Assembly: GCA_017481945.1 (NCBI GenBank)
Contig: JAFUOJ010000009.1
Location: forward strand, 1-64,000
Direction: 5' to 3'
DNA length: 64,000 nucleotides
Source of the DNA: Parabacteroides sp.
GTDB taxonomy: Bacteria > Bacteroidota > Bacteroidia > Bacteroidales > Tannerellaceae
In this document: piece by piece, positions 8,297 through 18,654 of the stretch
Numbering within the stretch: the first letter of the stretch is position 1
Layout of the letters: each line of letters opens with the position of its first letter
Made by a program: the position numbers and the translations under genes
The notes under the pieces: generated by a model
What the model was told of the DNA's origin: nothing
The model's input: only the letters and a program-made list of their open reading frames with translations
Database searches by the model: none

Positions 8297-9814
8297 TTAC
8301 TTAATCAGGTCTTTACCTGTCATTTCTGCAGGTTGTTCCATTCCTAAGATATGCAAAATAGAAGGAGCTACGTCTGCCAATACACCATTTTCTACTTTAG
8401 CTTCCTTGTTCTCTGTTACATAAACAAACGGAACCGGATTCAAAGAGTGAGCCGTATTAGGCGTACCATCTTCATTCAATGCATGGTCGGCATTACCATG
8501 ATCGGCAATAATAATCACCTCATAGTCATTGGCTTTTGCCGCTTCTACAGTATCACGAACGCAATCATCAATTGCAGTTACTGCCTTTTCGATCGCACCA
8601 TAAATACCTGTATGACCCACCATATCTCCATTTGCGTAGTTTACAACAATGAAGTCATACTTCTGTGTATTGATAGCTTCAACTAATTTATCTTTTACTT
8701 CGTAAGCACTCATTTCCGGCTTCAAGTCGTAAGTAGCTACTTTCGGAGATGGAACCAAGATACGTTCTTCTGTTTCATACGGAGTTTCGCGTCCGCCATT
8801 AAAGAAGAATGTAACGTGTGCATACTTTTCTGTTTCAGCAATATGAAGCTGTGTTTTACCGTTGTTTGCCAAGTATTCGCCCAATGTATTCTGTACGTTT
8901 TCCTTATCAAATAGGATATGAACGCCCTTGAATGAAGCGTCATACGGAGTCATACAGTAGTACTGTAAGTTAGGAATTGTGTGCATTCCCTGTTCAGGCA
9001 TATCCTGTTGAGTCAAAACAACTGTCAATTCTTTTGCGCGGTCGTTACGATAGTTGAAGAAGATTACCACGTCACCTTCTTTGATTGTACCGTCAACTGT
9101 TGCATTATTAATTGGTTTGATAAACTCATCTGTAACACCTTCGTCGTATGATTCCTGCATAGCCTGAACCATATCTGTAGCTTGTTTACCTTTACCTTCA
9201 ATTAATAGGTCATACGCTTCTTTCACTCGTTCCCAACGTTTGTCACGGTCCATAGCGTAAAAACGTCCAACAATAGAAGCGATCTTACCGGCAGATTGTT
9301 CGCAATGAGCTGTCAATTGTTCAATAAAGCCTTTACCGCTCTTCGGATCAGTATCACGTCCATCCATAAAACAATGTAGGAATGTACGTTCGCCAATACC
9401 GTATTCTTTAGCAATATCGCAAAGTTTGAACAGGTGATCAAAAGAGCTGTGTACACCGCCATTAGAAGTTAATCCCATGAAGTGGATATTCTTTCCGTTT
9501 TCTTTTGCATAAGAGAAGGCAGAAACGACTTCCGGATTCTTTAAAATGCTATTGTCTGTACATGCACGATTAATCTTTACCAAGTCCTGATAAACGATAC
9601 GACCAGCACCAATATTTAAATGTCCAACTTCAGAGTTACCCATTTGTCCATCAGGCAATCCAACGTTTTCACCGCTTGCCTGCAATTGTGAGTGCGGGTA
9701 ATTGGCCAATAAGCTATCCCAATAAGGAGTAGGTGTATTAAAGATTACATCGTCTTTGCCTTGATCGCCGATACCCCAGCCGTCAAGAATCATTAATAGG
9801 GCTTTCTTGCTCAT
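8297..9814 (-). CDS. gpmI: Cofactor-independent phosphoglycerate mutase
   Basis: The 505-residue enzyme interconverts 3- and 2-phosphoglycerate in glycolysis. It has the alkaline-phosphatase-like metal site D11 in [10 protein letters not shown], the phosphoserine nucleophile S61 in [11 protein letters not shown], the substrate motif DGRDT, and the C-terminal metal ligands in ADHGNADH and AHSLNPVPF. Length is normal for the manganese-dependent family. It is a single gene with its own promoter (minus-strand box at 9864-9871) and terminator. Confidence 0.97.
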   Translation of the reverse strand: MSKKALLMILDGWGIGDQGKDDVIFNTPTPYWDSLLANYPHSQLQASGENVGLPDGQMGNSEVGHLNIGAGRIVYQDLVKINRACTDNSILKNPEVVSAFSYAKENGKNIHFMGLTSNGGVHSSFDHLFKLCDIAKEYGIGERTFLHCFMDGRDTDPKSGKGFIEQLTAHCEQSAGKIASIVGRFYAMDRDKRWERVKEAYDLLIEGKGKQATDMVQAMQESYDEGVTDEFIKPINNATVDGTIKEGDVVIFFNYRNDRAKELTVVLTQQDMPEQGMHTIPNLQYYCMTPYDASFKGVHILFDKENVQNTLGEYLANNGKTQLHIAETEKYAHVTFFFNGGRETPYETEERILVPSPKVATYDLKPEMSAYEVKDKLVEAINTQKYDFIVVNYANGDMVGHTGIYGAIEKAVTAIDDCVRDTVEAAKANDYEVIIIADHGNADHALNEDGTPNTAHSLNPVPFVYVTENKEAKVENGVLADVAPSILHILGMEQPAEMTGKDLIK

Positions 9815-9863
9815 GATTACTTCTTTTATTATATTGTTTATACTTACTATCTCTATTCAGCCG

Positions 9864-9871
9864 CAAAGATA
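9864..9871 (-). promoter_or_regulatory. -7 box TATCTTTG for gpmI
   Basis: An exact TAnnTTTG on the minus strand, 50 bases before the gpmI ATG, gives a leader of about 45 bases. Confidence 0.55.
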
Positions 9872-9923
9872 ATTAATTCCACGCATAATGTTTACTCTTA
9901 AAATATTACTTTTGTGAACAAAT

Positions 9924-10622
9924 ATGGAAAAGATTATACAAGATAAAGAGTTAGGGACTATTCAACTTCGTGTATCTGTTCGTGCGAAGCACTATTCTCT
10001 CAAAATTTCCAAAGGGACTATCACTGCCATTATGCCTATTCATGGTAGTGAAACTCATCTGCTTACCTTTATCGAGGCAAATAGATCCAAGCTGCTTCAG
10101 GTATTATCCAAACATCCTGCTCGTCCACTTTTTAATGAAGAGACGGCTCTACAGACAGCGACTTTCCGGCTTCATATCTTCCGTACTGACCGATCTAATT
10201 TCTACATGAAGTTAGAAAATGAGCGACTACACATCGCTTGTCCGGAGAAGACTGACTTTACGGAGGAGCGTGTTCAGCAACTACTCAAGGAGTTTATAGA
10301 GAAAGCTCTTCGCCATGAAGCCTGTCGTTTGCTTCCGGATCGCTTGCAAACGTTAGCGGCAACACATGGTTTTCTATATACAGGAGTAAAGATATTCAAC
10401 AGCAAAAGTCATTGGGGAAGTTGCACAGGTCGAAAAAGTATCAACCTGTCTCTTTCGTTGATGTTGCTCCCTTGGCACTTGATTGACTATGTCCTTTTGC
10501 ATGAACTTTGCCATACGGTGGAGATGAATCACAGTGAACATTTCTGGAAACTTCTGGACAAGGTGACAGGAGGAAAGGTACAAGCACTAAAAAAGGAGTT
10601 AAAAAGTTACCACATGTTGTAA
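9924..10622 (+). CDS. YgjP/WLM-type M48 metallopeptidase
   Basis: The 232-residue protein carries the conserved WGSC (164-167) and the zinc motif HELCH (193-197), with further histidines in MNHSEHFW (H203, H206), as in the YgjP/DUF45 family. No signal peptide, so cytoplasmic. The family is a predicted zinc protease, sometimes linked to restriction systems, but none is seen here. A TACTTTTG box at 9907-9914 ends 9 bases before the ATG, so the mRNA would have almost no leader. It is convergent with cstA. Confidence 0.85.
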   Translation: MEKIIQDKELGTIQLRVSVRAKHYSLKISKGTITAIMPIHGSETHLLTFIEANRSKLLQVLSKHPARPLFNEETALQTATFRLHIFRTDRSNFYMKLENERLHIACPEKTDFTEERVQQLLKEFIEKALRHEACRLLPDRLQTLAATHGFLYTGVKIFNSKSHWGSCTGRKSINLSLSLMLLPWHLIDYVLLHELCHTVEMNHSEHFWKLLDKVTGGKVQALKKELKSYHML

Positions 10623-10639
10623 GTAACCTCCTAACTCCT
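10594..10639. terminator. Convergent terminator between ygjP-like gene and cstA
   Basis: AGGAGTTA (10594-10601) pairs with TAACTCCT (10632-10639), and an inner GTTAC/GTAAC stem stacks after symmetric 4-base internal loops. The hairpin includes the stop codon of the plus-strand gene. Confidence 0.65.
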
Positions 10640-10665
10640 CTTATCACTATACCTATTTTACTATT

Positions 10666-12081
10666 TCAATCTTTCGCAATCTTTCTCTTCCAGATGATAA
10701 AGAAGACTAAAGATAAAACGGTTACAATTGCTCCTATTGTCTGTGAGATTCCTACTCCTAATCCTAAACCTTCCGGAGCGACAAAGATATATGTCGAACA
10801 GACTGCGGTCATAAATAGAGCCGGAATCAATGTCACTATATATAATTTCTTGGCTCCTGCTAAATAGACAGTCAAAGCCCATAAAGTAAACACTGCTAAT
10901 GTCTGGTTGCACCAAGCAAAATAACGCCAGATCATATCAAAGCCTGCCTGGTCTTTTTGACTGTACAACAACAGGCCGATCGCCACTAAAAACAGCGGAA
11001 TACATATCACTAAACGTTTAGAAATACTCCGTTGCTCCAAGTGTAAGAAGTCTGCCACAATCAGACGAGCCGAACGAAATGCGGTGTCACCGGATGTAAT
11101 CGGAGCAGCAATCACCCCTAAAACCGCCAAAATACCACCGACTGTTCCTAACCAGTCCTTGGTTATGCGATCCACCACAACGGCTGCATTGCTCTCTCCC
11201 ATTCCGTTTTCCTGGAAGAAATAGGTAGCTGCTGCCGCCCAAATCAACGCGACAATGCCTTCCGTAATCATGGAACCGAAGAAGACAGGACGAGCAAACT
11301 TCTCATTCTTTATGCAACGAGCCATCAAAGGACTTTGGGTTGCATGGAAACCAGATATAGCTCCGCAAGCAATACTTACAAACATTATGGGGAAGATCGG
11401 TAGTTGAGCGGGATGAGTATTCGCTAATCCATCCGTAATCTCCGGTAAGTTGGGATGATGAACAAACAACATAACCAAAATACCCACAGCCATAAATAGC
11501 AAAGCAGCTGCAAACAAAGGATAGATTTTACCGATAATCTTATCCACCGGAAGCAGGGTTGCCAGGATATAATAGATGAAAACTACCACAATCCAGAAGG
11601 TAGTATCTAAGTATTCCGGAGTTAAACTGGCCAGCAATCCGGCAGGACCTGAAACGAAAACAGCTCCAACCAATATCATTAATATAACCGTAAAGCCGCG
11701 CATAAACTGCTTGAAGTTTACACCTAAATAACGACCTACGATTTCAGGTAAGCTCTCTCCGTTGTTACGCAGAGATAACATGGCGGATAGGTAGTCGTGT
11801 ACGGCTCCCGCAAAAATACTTCCTAAAACAATCCAAAGAAAAGAGGCGGTTCCAAACTTTGCGCCCATAATGGCACCAAAGATAGGTCCCAAGCCTGCAA
11901 TATTCAAGAACTGAATCATAAAGACCTTCCAAGAAGGCAGAGGAATATAATCAAGTCCGTCCTGACTTGCATAAGCAGGTGTCTGACGTTGTGAATCAAC
12001 GCCAAACACCTTTTCTATAAACTTACCGTAACAAAAATAACCTGCTATCAAAGCGAGCAAGCAACAAACAAAGGTAATCAT
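10666..12081 (-). CDS. cstA: Carbon starvation protein CstA family transporter
   Basis: The 471-residue inner-membrane protein has about 12-14 hydrophobic segments. The family features are seen: GLGPIFGAIMGAKFG near residues 63-77, SLRNNGESLPEIVGRYLG near 100-117 and SGFHATQSPLMARC. It is of the shorter CstA type. CstA relatives import peptides or pyruvate; the substrate here is unknown. It lies 14 bases after yqeY. Confidence 0.88.
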   Translation of the reverse strand: MITFVCCLLALIAGYFCYGKFIEKVFGVDSQRQTPAYASQDGLDYIPLPSWKVFMIQFLNIAGLGPIFGAIMGAKFGTASFLWIVLGSIFAGAVHDYLSAMLSLRNNGESLPEIVGRYLGVNFKQFMRGFTVILMILVGAVFVSGPAGLLASLTPEYLDTTFWIVVVFIYYILATLLPVDKIIGKIYPLFAAALLFMAVGILVMLFVHHPNLPEITDGLANTHPAQLPIFPIMFVSIACGAISGFHATQSPLMARCIKNEKFARPVFFGSMITEGIVALIWAAAATYFFQENGMGESNAAVVVDRITKDWLGTVGGILAVLGVIAAPITSGDTAFRSARLIVADFLHLEQRSISKRLVICIPLFLVAIGLLLYSQKDQAGFDMIWRYFAWCNQTLAVFTLWALTVYLAGAKKLYIVTLIPALFMTAVCSTYIFVAPEGLGLGVGISQTIGAIVTVLSLVFFIIWKRKIAKD

Positions 12082-12095
12082 GGTATTGTAGTCTT

Positions 12096-12548
12096 TTATT
12101 CACTCAATAGCTTCTTAACAGCTTCTGAAATAGCACGACCTTCTGCTTTACCTGCTAATGCCTTAGAGGCAACACCCATTACTTTACCCATGTCTTTCGG
12201 GCTGGAAGCTCCCACCTGTGCAATGATGGCTTTCAATTCAACTTCTAATTCTTCTGCTGACATCTGTTTCGGCAAATACTTCTCTATTACGGTAACTTGT
12301 GCCAATTCAGCGTCTGCCAAATCCTGACGTCCTTGCTGAACATAGATAGTAGCTGAGTCTTTTCCTTGCTTTACCAACTTCTGCATGATCTTTAATGCGT
12401 CAGCGTCAGTCAAAGTATCATTAGCTCCCGGAGCCGTTTTCGCTTCCAAGAAGAATTTCTTTACGTTTCTTAATGTCTCAAGAGCGACTTTATCTTTCGC
12501 CTTCATTGCGTTTTTAATGTCTTCGCTGACTTTTTCAAACAAATCCAT
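12096..12548 (-). CDS. yqeY: GatB/YqeY domain protein
   Basis: The 150-residue helical protein has the YqeY pattern: LFEKVSEDIKNAMKAKDKVA at the N-terminus, a central KQGKDSATIY, and the C-terminal DMGKVMGVASKALAGKAEGR. It resembles the tRNA-binding tail of GatB, but stand-alone YqeY has no settled function. It follows ftsZ by 27 bases and may be the last gene of the dcw transcript. Confidence 0.9.
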   Translation of the reverse strand: MDLFEKVSEDIKNAMKAKDKVALETLRNVKKFFLEAKTAPGANDTLTDADALKIMQKLVKQGKDSATIYVQQGRQDLADAELAQVTVIEKYLPKQMSAEELEVELKAIIAQVGASSPKDMGKVMGVASKALAGKAEGRAISEAVKKLLSE

Positions 12549-12575
12549 AACCTTCTTGATTTTATGTTATACTTA

Positions 12576-13919
12576 TCAGAAAAATATCTTATTACCGCTT
12601 GTCTTCGCCTTCTCTCCCGGACCCTCAGAAGAGCTTGTCTTCGCTTTGTACTGTGGAGCCAAAGACGGATTATTATTTGTTCGTCTCAATAACTGTACTT
12701 CTTTTGCCGTACGTTTATAAACTGGGTTCTCTTCCAAGAAAGCGATTAGGCTGTCATCGTCTAATTCTTCATAAGAAAGAACAACATATTCAGATTTAGG
12801 AGCACTATCCAACAAATTAGGATAATAACGGTCTATCAAAGCATCTTCTTCCTCTCTTATCTGTTTTTCAAGAGCTGCCTTTTCGGCTGCCTCACGAATC
12901 TTTTCCTCCGTATCCAATTCTTCCTGCTCATTCTGGGACAAGATGTCTTCTAAACCAAAACCGGTTACTAAAATTGTAATCTTAATCTTATGTCCCAAAC
13001 TATCATCATAACCATGTCCCCATTTCACTTCATATTCGGTCTTGAACTGCGACATAAAATTATGAATATCGGTCATTTCACTGATACGTAGTTCATCTTC
13101 ATGGCTATAGTAAATAACAAACGCTACTCGCTGCGCATTGAAGATATTGTTTACATCATTAACTAACGTATTCTCCAACGCTTCATTAATAGCCTGATGT
13201 AGACGTCCTTCTCCCTCTCCAAAACCAATACTGATCAGAGCGACACCACTGTTCCGCATAGTTGTATCAACATCGGCAAAATCAACATTCTGTTCAAGAT
13301 TGGTTGTTACAATCTCTGCAATACTCTTAGCTGCAATAGTCAGCGTCTCATCTGCCTTACGATTGGCTTGCGGAATCGGCATATCTTTAAAGTTTCTCAA
13401 CCGTTCATTATTGATAACTAATAAAGAGTCGACATTTTGTGCCATTTCCCTTACGCCTCTCAATGCTTTTACTATCTTCGGGCGACCTTCAAATACAAAA
13501 GGAATCGTAACAATACCAACAGTCAAAATCCCCATATCTTTAGAGATCTTAGCGACTACCGGTCCGGCACCGGTACCGGTTCCACCTCCCATTCCTGCGG
13601 TAACAAAGGCCATACGTGTTCCATCATCCAGCATTTTACGGATTTCGCCCTCGCTTTCAATGGCTGCAGCTTTTCCTACTTCCGGAACATTACCCGAACC
13701 TAAACCATGTGTCGTATTCTGACCGATCAATAGTTTATCAGGGACTTCTGACTTCTGCAATGCTTGGTTATCCGTATTACACAACACAAAAGATACATCC
13801 CGAATACCTTCACGATACATATTGCTAACAGCATTACCGCCACCACCACCGACACCAATTACCTTAATAATCGTCTGAGGTGCTTTAGCCATGTCAAAAT
13901 CATATATCTTATCGTCCAT
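12576..13919 (-). CDS. ftsZ: Cell division protein FtsZ
   Basis: The 447-residue tubulin homologue assembles the division ring. The GTP-binding parts are clear: GVGGGGGNAV near 22-31 and the signature GGGTGTGAGP near 112-121. After the GTPase core (about 1-325) comes an acidic, coiled, Glu/Lys-rich linker and a tail with EENPVYKRTAKE, typical of the long C-terminal regions in Bacteroidetes FtsZ. It lies 26 bases after ftsA. Confidence 0.97.
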   Translation of the reverse strand: MDDKIYDFDMAKAPQTIIKVIGVGGGGGNAVSNMYREGIRDVSFVLCNTDNQALQKSEVPDKLLIGQNTTHGLGSGNVPEVGKAAAIESEGEIRKMLDDGTRMAFVTAGMGGGTGTGAGPVVAKISKDMGILTVGIVTIPFVFEGRPKIVKALRGVREMAQNVDSLLVINNERLRNFKDMPIPQANRKADETLTIAAKSIAEIVTTNLEQNVDFADVDTTMRNSGVALISIGFGEGEGRLHQAINEALENTLVNDVNNIFNAQRVAFVIYYSHEDELRISEMTDIHNFMSQFKTEYEVKWGHGYDDSLGHKIKITILVTGFGLEDILSQNEQEELDTEEKIREAAEKAALEKQIREEEDALIDRYYPNLLDSAPKSEYVVLSYEELDDDSLIAFLEENPVYKRTAKEVQLLRRTNNNPSLAPQYKAKTSSSEGPGEKAKTSGNKIFF

Positions 13920-13945
13920 TGTCGTCTGTCTTTAATTGTTACCGA

Positions 13946-15364
13946 TTATTCTTCCTCTTTCATTGTGTCCCCAATCTTTTGACCAATATCATCTGCTGCC
14001 CGTTCAGCTTTTTCCCATAAAGTACCGAACCAACCTTTGCCTTTAGGTTTAGTGGACTTTGGAGTTTTAGGAGGAGTAGGAGCCTTTATCTCGGGCTCTT
14101 GTTTCTTTACCTCCGGTTCCGGGTCGGGAGTTATTTCTTTTGGTTCAGGAGCTACAATTTTTGGTTCAGGAGCCGGTTCCGGTTTCTTCACTTCCGGTTC
14201 CGGAACTACATACAACGCACAGTTTTCTGTTCCTTTCAACAATAAAGCGGCAGCCGTTGTATATTCCAAATTATTAGCAATCATCTCTCCCTCAACAATC
14301 AAGTCCTTCCGAACTGCGGCATAGCTAACTTCCATATTGAAGCGGTTGCTTAGTGCCTCCCGTAAATTCTTCAATACGGAACCATTACCGGCTATTACAA
14401 TCTTATATCCCGGTTCGTTTGTTACACCTGCGTCTTCAAAGCGAGCGTATATATTCTCTATGATTTCACGAATACGGGCTTCCACTACATGATTTACGTC
14501 CGTTGACTTCACGCTACCATGACGTCCATCGGCCAAATCAACCGGAATCATCTGTGGGTCTTTTTCCTTTTCCCAAATTGCGTTTCCGTTTGTACGTTTG
14601 ATACGCTCAGCCTCTTTTTCCGGCAAATTATCTAAAGACATCAAGTCTCTTGTAATTAGATGACTACCTAAAGGAATCACATACAAGCCTGCCAGCTTTC
14701 CGGATTTATACAAAGTCACAGAAGTAACGCCAGCCCCAAAGTCAATCAATGCACAACCATTTTCTTTGGCTTGGTCTGTCAATATTAAGTCAGCTAACGC
14801 CAGCGGAGCTACAATCACTCCGGCAACATCTACCTTTATATGTTCTACCATATTGGTTGTAACAGCATGACGAAGCGAAGGGCGTCCTACTATCAACTTA
14901 TAATGTGCCTCTATACGAGAACAGGACATTCCCACCGGCTGTGACTCTGAATGATTATCTAAAGAGTACAAAGGAGAGGCAATATCCAAGACATCCAGCA
15001 TTTCCGGACGGTATTCGCTACACTCCCTATCCATTTCCTGAAGGGTTTCTTCGGTAACAACCCCTGTTCCCAATATCTTTGAAACTGTATGGTTGATTGT
15101 ACGAAGCGATTGACCACCCACACCGATATACACTTTTCCTATGCGGGCTCCACCTAATTTATTCTCAAGTTTGCGAATCAACCCTACGATCTTGTATGCT
15201 GTATCCTTTATGTTATATACACATCCTCTTCGAATGCATGTGTCGGACTTCTCTACCTCATAGGCAACAATAGAAAGAGCACCCGAAGTGTCTTTCGTTC
15301 CTACCATACCGACCATGTGAGAAGAGCCCAGGTCGATGGCCGCTATAAAGTCTGTGTATGCCAT
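13946..15364 (-). CDS. ftsA: Cell division protein FtsA
   Basis: The actin-like membrane anchor of FtsZ. I chose the ATG at 15364 (MAYTDFIAAIDLGSS), preceded by AAAGAGA and 7 bases after the ftsQ stop; an upstream in-frame ATG at 15391 would overlap ftsQ. This gives 472 residues. The phosphate-1 loop DLGSS and the ATP motif IVIAGNGS are visible. A proline/glutamate repeat region (about 385-440, PEP-like units) leads to an end with GWFGTLWEKA, probably the amphipathic membrane-targeting helix. Confidence 0.93.
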   Translation of the reverse strand: MAYTDFIAAIDLGSSHMVGMVGTKDTSGALSIVAYEVEKSDTCIRRGCVYNIKDTAYKIVGLIRKLENKLGGARIGKVYIGVGGQSLRTINHTVSKILGTGVVTEETLQEMDRECSEYRPEMLDVLDIASPLYSLDNHSESQPVGMSCSRIEAHYKLIVGRPSLRHAVTTNMVEHIKVDVAGVIVAPLALADLILTDQAKENGCALIDFGAGVTSVTLYKSGKLAGLYVIPLGSHLITRDLMSLDNLPEKEAERIKRTNGNAIWEKEKDPQMIPVDLADGRHGSVKSTDVNHVVEARIREIIENIYARFEDAGVTNEPGYKIVIAGNGSVLKNLREALSNRFNMEVSYAAVRKDLIVEGEMIANNLEYTTAAALLLKGTENCALYVVPEPEVKKPEPAPEPKIVAPEPKEITPDPEPEVKKQEPEIKAPTPPKTPKSTKPKGKGWFGTLWEKAERAADDIGQKIGDTMKEEE

Positions 15365-15371
15365 ATTCTCT

Positions 15372-16103
15372 TTATCTTTTTGTACAAACAATCTGGTTTT
15401 TATATTTTAAGTTTATTACGCTGTACTTCTCCCATCCCACTTTGGGTATCGCTTTCTCATAAAAGAGCTTAAGTTTGTCCAGCTTGCTTCCGAAATCAGC
15501 CAAAGAGCCTAATGCAATCCGATGGTTTCCTACCCGAGGTATCAAATCCACCTCTCCATTCGGATGTACATAAATCTGTTCTATCTGGCTATTCCAGAAG
15601 TCATCATCCTGCAAAAATAATGCAAATTTGTATAAATCGGTTACTGCCAACTCCTTTTCTACAAAGCCACTTGCCACTGGGACATGAGCCACATATCGCC
15701 GGCTGACCGGCATAGTTGTACCTAAATTATCAATGTAATAATTTCCTCGTGGACTAAGCACTCGCAAGATAGGAATTTTCTGTTCTACTTCCAACTTAAT
15801 AAGACCAGAAGGTGTCTTATATGCCTCAACCTGCGCAATCATCTCGTTTTTCAGCAGTTCATTCTCTATCTGATGTGTATTGATTTCCTTCATAGGCTTC
15901 TTAATGGGGTCCAGATTGGCCTTCTTAAGAATGTAGATCAAATCACTTTCGCTTACAAAATGCTCATCCAAGCTATCTACGATCACCACCTGCAAGTCAT
16001 GGCATTCCTTTCCTCCTCTATCTTCGTGGAAGAAGAAAGCAGCCAACACAATGTAAACAGACAAGAGTGTTGCAACAATTATGGAAATGACACGAAATAC
16101 CAT
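15372..16103 (-). CDS. ftsQ: Cell division protein FtsQ
   Basis: A bitopic protein of 243 residues with one N-terminal membrane helix (about 3-24) followed by a periplasmic POTRA-like part, in which IVDSLDEHFVSESDLIYIL is recognisable, and a FtsQ beta domain. Its ATG overlaps the murC stop by one base (TAATG), suggesting translational coupling. Sequence conservation of FtsQ is low; position between murC and ftsA supports the call. Confidence 0.9.
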   Translation of the reverse strand: MVFRVISIIVATLLSVYIVLAAFFFHEDRGGKECHDLQVVIVDSLDEHFVSESDLIYILKKANLDPIKKPMKEINTHQIENELLKNEMIAQVEAYKTPSGLIKLEVEQKIPILRVLSPRGNYYIDNLGTTMPVSRRYVAHVPVASGFVEKELAVTDLYKFALFLQDDDFWNSQIEQIYVHPNGEVDLIPRVGNHRIALGSLADFGSKLDKLKLFYEKAIPKVGWEKYSVINLKYKNQIVCTKR

Positions 16104-17509
16104 TATCCCTTTTTCTCCAATATTTGTTTTACAGGATCCACCAACAATTCAATGTTACCTGCACCCACCATCAATACAACTTCTAACTGATCCACCTCAG
16201 CAGCAACCACCTCTAACAACTCCTCCTTTCGGATCAAACGCTTATTGGGAATCGTTACAGCGTCATAAATAATTTGCGAAGACACGCCCGGAATTGGTTC
16301 CTCACGTGCCGGATAAATATCCAACAGAATCAATTCATCCAACAGAGATAAACTGGCAGCAAAATCTGCAGCAAAGTCTCGTGTACGAGTATACAGGTGC
16401 GGCTGGAAAACTCCTGTTACTTTCCGTCCTGCGTACAATTCCTTTACTGAAAGGATACTTGCCTTCAACTCCTCCGGATGATGGGCATAATCATCAATCA
16501 AAACAATATTCTCTCTTTTCAAATGAAAGTCAAAACGTCTACGGGGACCGGCGAAAGAGGCCATACCTCTCTTTATCTCTTCTGCCGTTACTCCGTTCAA
16601 CCATGCCAAGGCTATTGCTGCCACGCCATTTTCAATATTGACTTTTACCGGAACCCCTAACTGAATCTCTGCAATCCGGACGTCAGGACCTACAAAATCA
16701 AAAAAGATTTCTCCGTTCCCAATACGTACATTTTCAGCATAAAAGTCCGGCTTTTGAACAGATTCACAGTCTTCTATAGCACCTCTATAGGTATATAACC
16801 GGACATCCGCCTGTAAGCGTGGAGTCACTTGAACCCCTTGCTTCATAATCAAACAACCGTCCGGACGAATCAAGGATGTAAAATGCTCAAAGCTTTCCCG
16901 ATAAGCCTCCGGCGTTCCATAAATATCCAAGTGATCAGGATCCGCAGCTGTTATCACAGCCATATAGGGTGTCAGCCAATGAAAAGAGCGGTCAAACTCA
17001 TCAGCCTCTATCACTGTCAAATCACTTCGGTCAGAAAGCATTAAGTTGCTATCGTAGTTCTTTAGGATACCGCCCAAGAAAGCGTTACAATCTACATGAG
17101 ATTGTTTCAACAGATGAGCCACCATAGAGGAGGTTGTTGTCTTCCCATGCGTCCCGGCTACACAAAGACCCCGATTGCAATTCGTAATCTCTCCCAACAC
17201 CCGCGCACGCTTCATCACCTCAAATCCGTTGGCCCGGAAATAGCTAAGTTCCGTATGGGATTCAGGGACAGCCGGTGTATAGACCACCAATGTTTTAGCA
17301 GGGTCTGTAAAATCATCCGGAATCAAATCCACATTATCCTCATAATGAATTGCAGCTCCCTCACTATTCAACTGTCCTGTCAAGCCGGAAGGAGTCTTGT
17401 CGTAGCCCGCAACTTTCTTTCCCTTTGATAGGAAATAACGAATCAGAGCACTCATCCCAATGCCTCCAGCCCCCACAAAATAGACAGCCGTTATGTTGTT
17501 TATATTCAT
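16103..17509 (-). CDS. murC: UDP-N-acetylmuramate--L-alanine ligase
   Basis: The 468-residue cytoplasmic ligase adds L-Ala to UDP-MurNAc. The N-terminal Rossmann domain has FVGAGGIGMSAL, the ATP loop GTHGKTTTSSM lies near 119-129, and the C-terminal domain includes DDYAHHPEE. It overlaps ftsQ by one base. Confidence 0.96.
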   Translation of the reverse strand: MNINNITAVYFVGAGGIGMSALIRYFLSKGKKVAGYDKTPSGLTGQLNSEGAAIHYEDNVDLIPDDFTDPAKTLVVYTPAVPESHTELSYFRANGFEVMKRARVLGEITNCNRGLCVAGTHGKTTTSSMVAHLLKQSHVDCNAFLGGILKNYDSNLMLSDRSDLTVIEADEFDRSFHWLTPYMAVITAADPDHLDIYGTPEAYRESFEHFTSLIRPDGCLIMKQGVQVTPRLQADVRLYTYRGAIEDCESVQKPDFYAENVRIGNGEIFFDFVGPDVRIAEIQLGVPVKVNIENGVAAIALAWLNGVTAEEIKRGMASFAGPRRRFDFHLKRENIVLIDDYAHHPEELKASILSVKELYAGRKVTGVFQPHLYTRTRDFAADFAASLSLLDELILLDIYPAREEPIPGVSSQIIYDAVTIPNKRLIRKEELLEVVAAEVDQLEVVLMVGAGNIELLVDPVKQILEKKG

Positions 17510-17547
17510 CTTTCTTACGTCTTACTGATCTTTGATACAAAGATAAA

Positions 17548-18654
17548 TCATTTTATAATCTTTACAATCTCATCAACAATACGTTCTGCACTCTGATGGT
17601 GTGCTAATTTAGCGATATTGCGACTTAATGTTTCCAAACGCGCACTATCATGTATTACTTGAAGTGCTGTCGGGACTAAATTCTGTTCAGCCTCTTTGTC
17701 TGCCACCATAATAGCCGCCCCTTTATCGACTAAAGCTTGTGCATTCTTCGTCTGATGGTCCTCTGCCACATTGGGGGAAGGAACCAGTATCACCGGTTTC
17801 TTTAACAAACAAAGTTCAGAGATAGAGCTGGCTCCAGCACGAGAGATAATCAAATCGGCAGCAGCATAAGCATAATCCATTCGTGTAATAAAATCCGAGC
17901 ACCACACAGGCATGCCTCGATAGGCCTTCAAATGCTTCACTGCCTCCTCCTGATAGTAACGCCCCGTCTGCCAAATCACCTGTACATCTACATCCGAAGC
18001 AAACAATTTATCCAAATCCCCCTGTATACTCCGGTTAATCGTCCGGGCGCCTAAGCTACCCCCTACTACCAAAAGGGTCTTTTTCTCCGGTGAAAGTCCA
18101 AAGAAACGTAATGCCTCCTCTCTTTTATCCAGTGCCTCTTCCAAATCCTGACGAACCGGATTCCCGGTAACTACTATGCGATCTGCCGGGAAGAACTTCT
18201 CCATTCCTTCATAAGCGACACAGATTTTACCGGCCTTCTTCGCCAACAATTTATTGGTCACACCAGCGTAGGAGTTCTGCTCCTGTATCAGTGTCGGAAT
18301 ACCTAACGAAGCCGCCATCCACAAAGTGGGACCACTGGCATAACCACCGACTCCCACCGCTATATCCGGTTTAAACTCACGTATCGTCTTCTTGGCAAGC
18401 TGTAAACTTTTAAACAAACGACCTACAACCCGAATGTTGTTCAGCAAATGCGCCCGATCAAATCCGCTTACCGGAAGCCCTACAATGCGATATCCAGCAG
18501 CCGGGACTTTCTCCATTTCCATCCGGTCTTCAGCTCCCACAAATAAGATTTCTGAATCAGGGAAACGCTTTCTCACTGTATTTGCGATTGAGATTGCCGG
18601 GAAAATATGTCCTCCGGTTCCACCGCCACTTATGATAATTCGATACGGTTTCAT
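17548..18654 (-). CDS. murG: UDP-GlcNAc:lipid I N-acetylglucosaminyltransferase MurG
   Basis: The 368-residue GT28-family enzyme makes lipid II at the inner face of the membrane. It has the N-terminal G loop ISGGGTGGHIFPA, the second G loop GVGGYASGP, and the C-terminal donor site SRAGASSISEL with EDHQTKNA. The start overlaps the ftsW stop (ATGA). Confidence 0.97.
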   Translation of the reverse strand: MKPYRIIISGGGTGGHIFPAISIANTVRKRFPDSEILFVGAEDRMEMEKVPAAGYRIVGLPVSGFDRAHLLNNIRVVGRLFKSLQLAKKTIREFKPDIAVGVGGYASGPTLWMAASLGIPTLIQEQNSYAGVTNKLLAKKAGKICVAYEGMEKFFPADRIVVTGNPVRQDLEEALDKREEALRFFGLSPEKKTLLVVGGSLGARTINRSIQGDLDKLFASDVDVQVIWQTGRYYQEEAVKHLKAYRGMPVWCSDFITRMDYAYAAADLIISRAGASSISELCLLKKPVILVPSPNVAEDHQTKNAQALVDKGAAIMVADKEAEQNLVPTALQVIHDSARLETLSRNIAKLAHHQSAERIVDEIVKIIK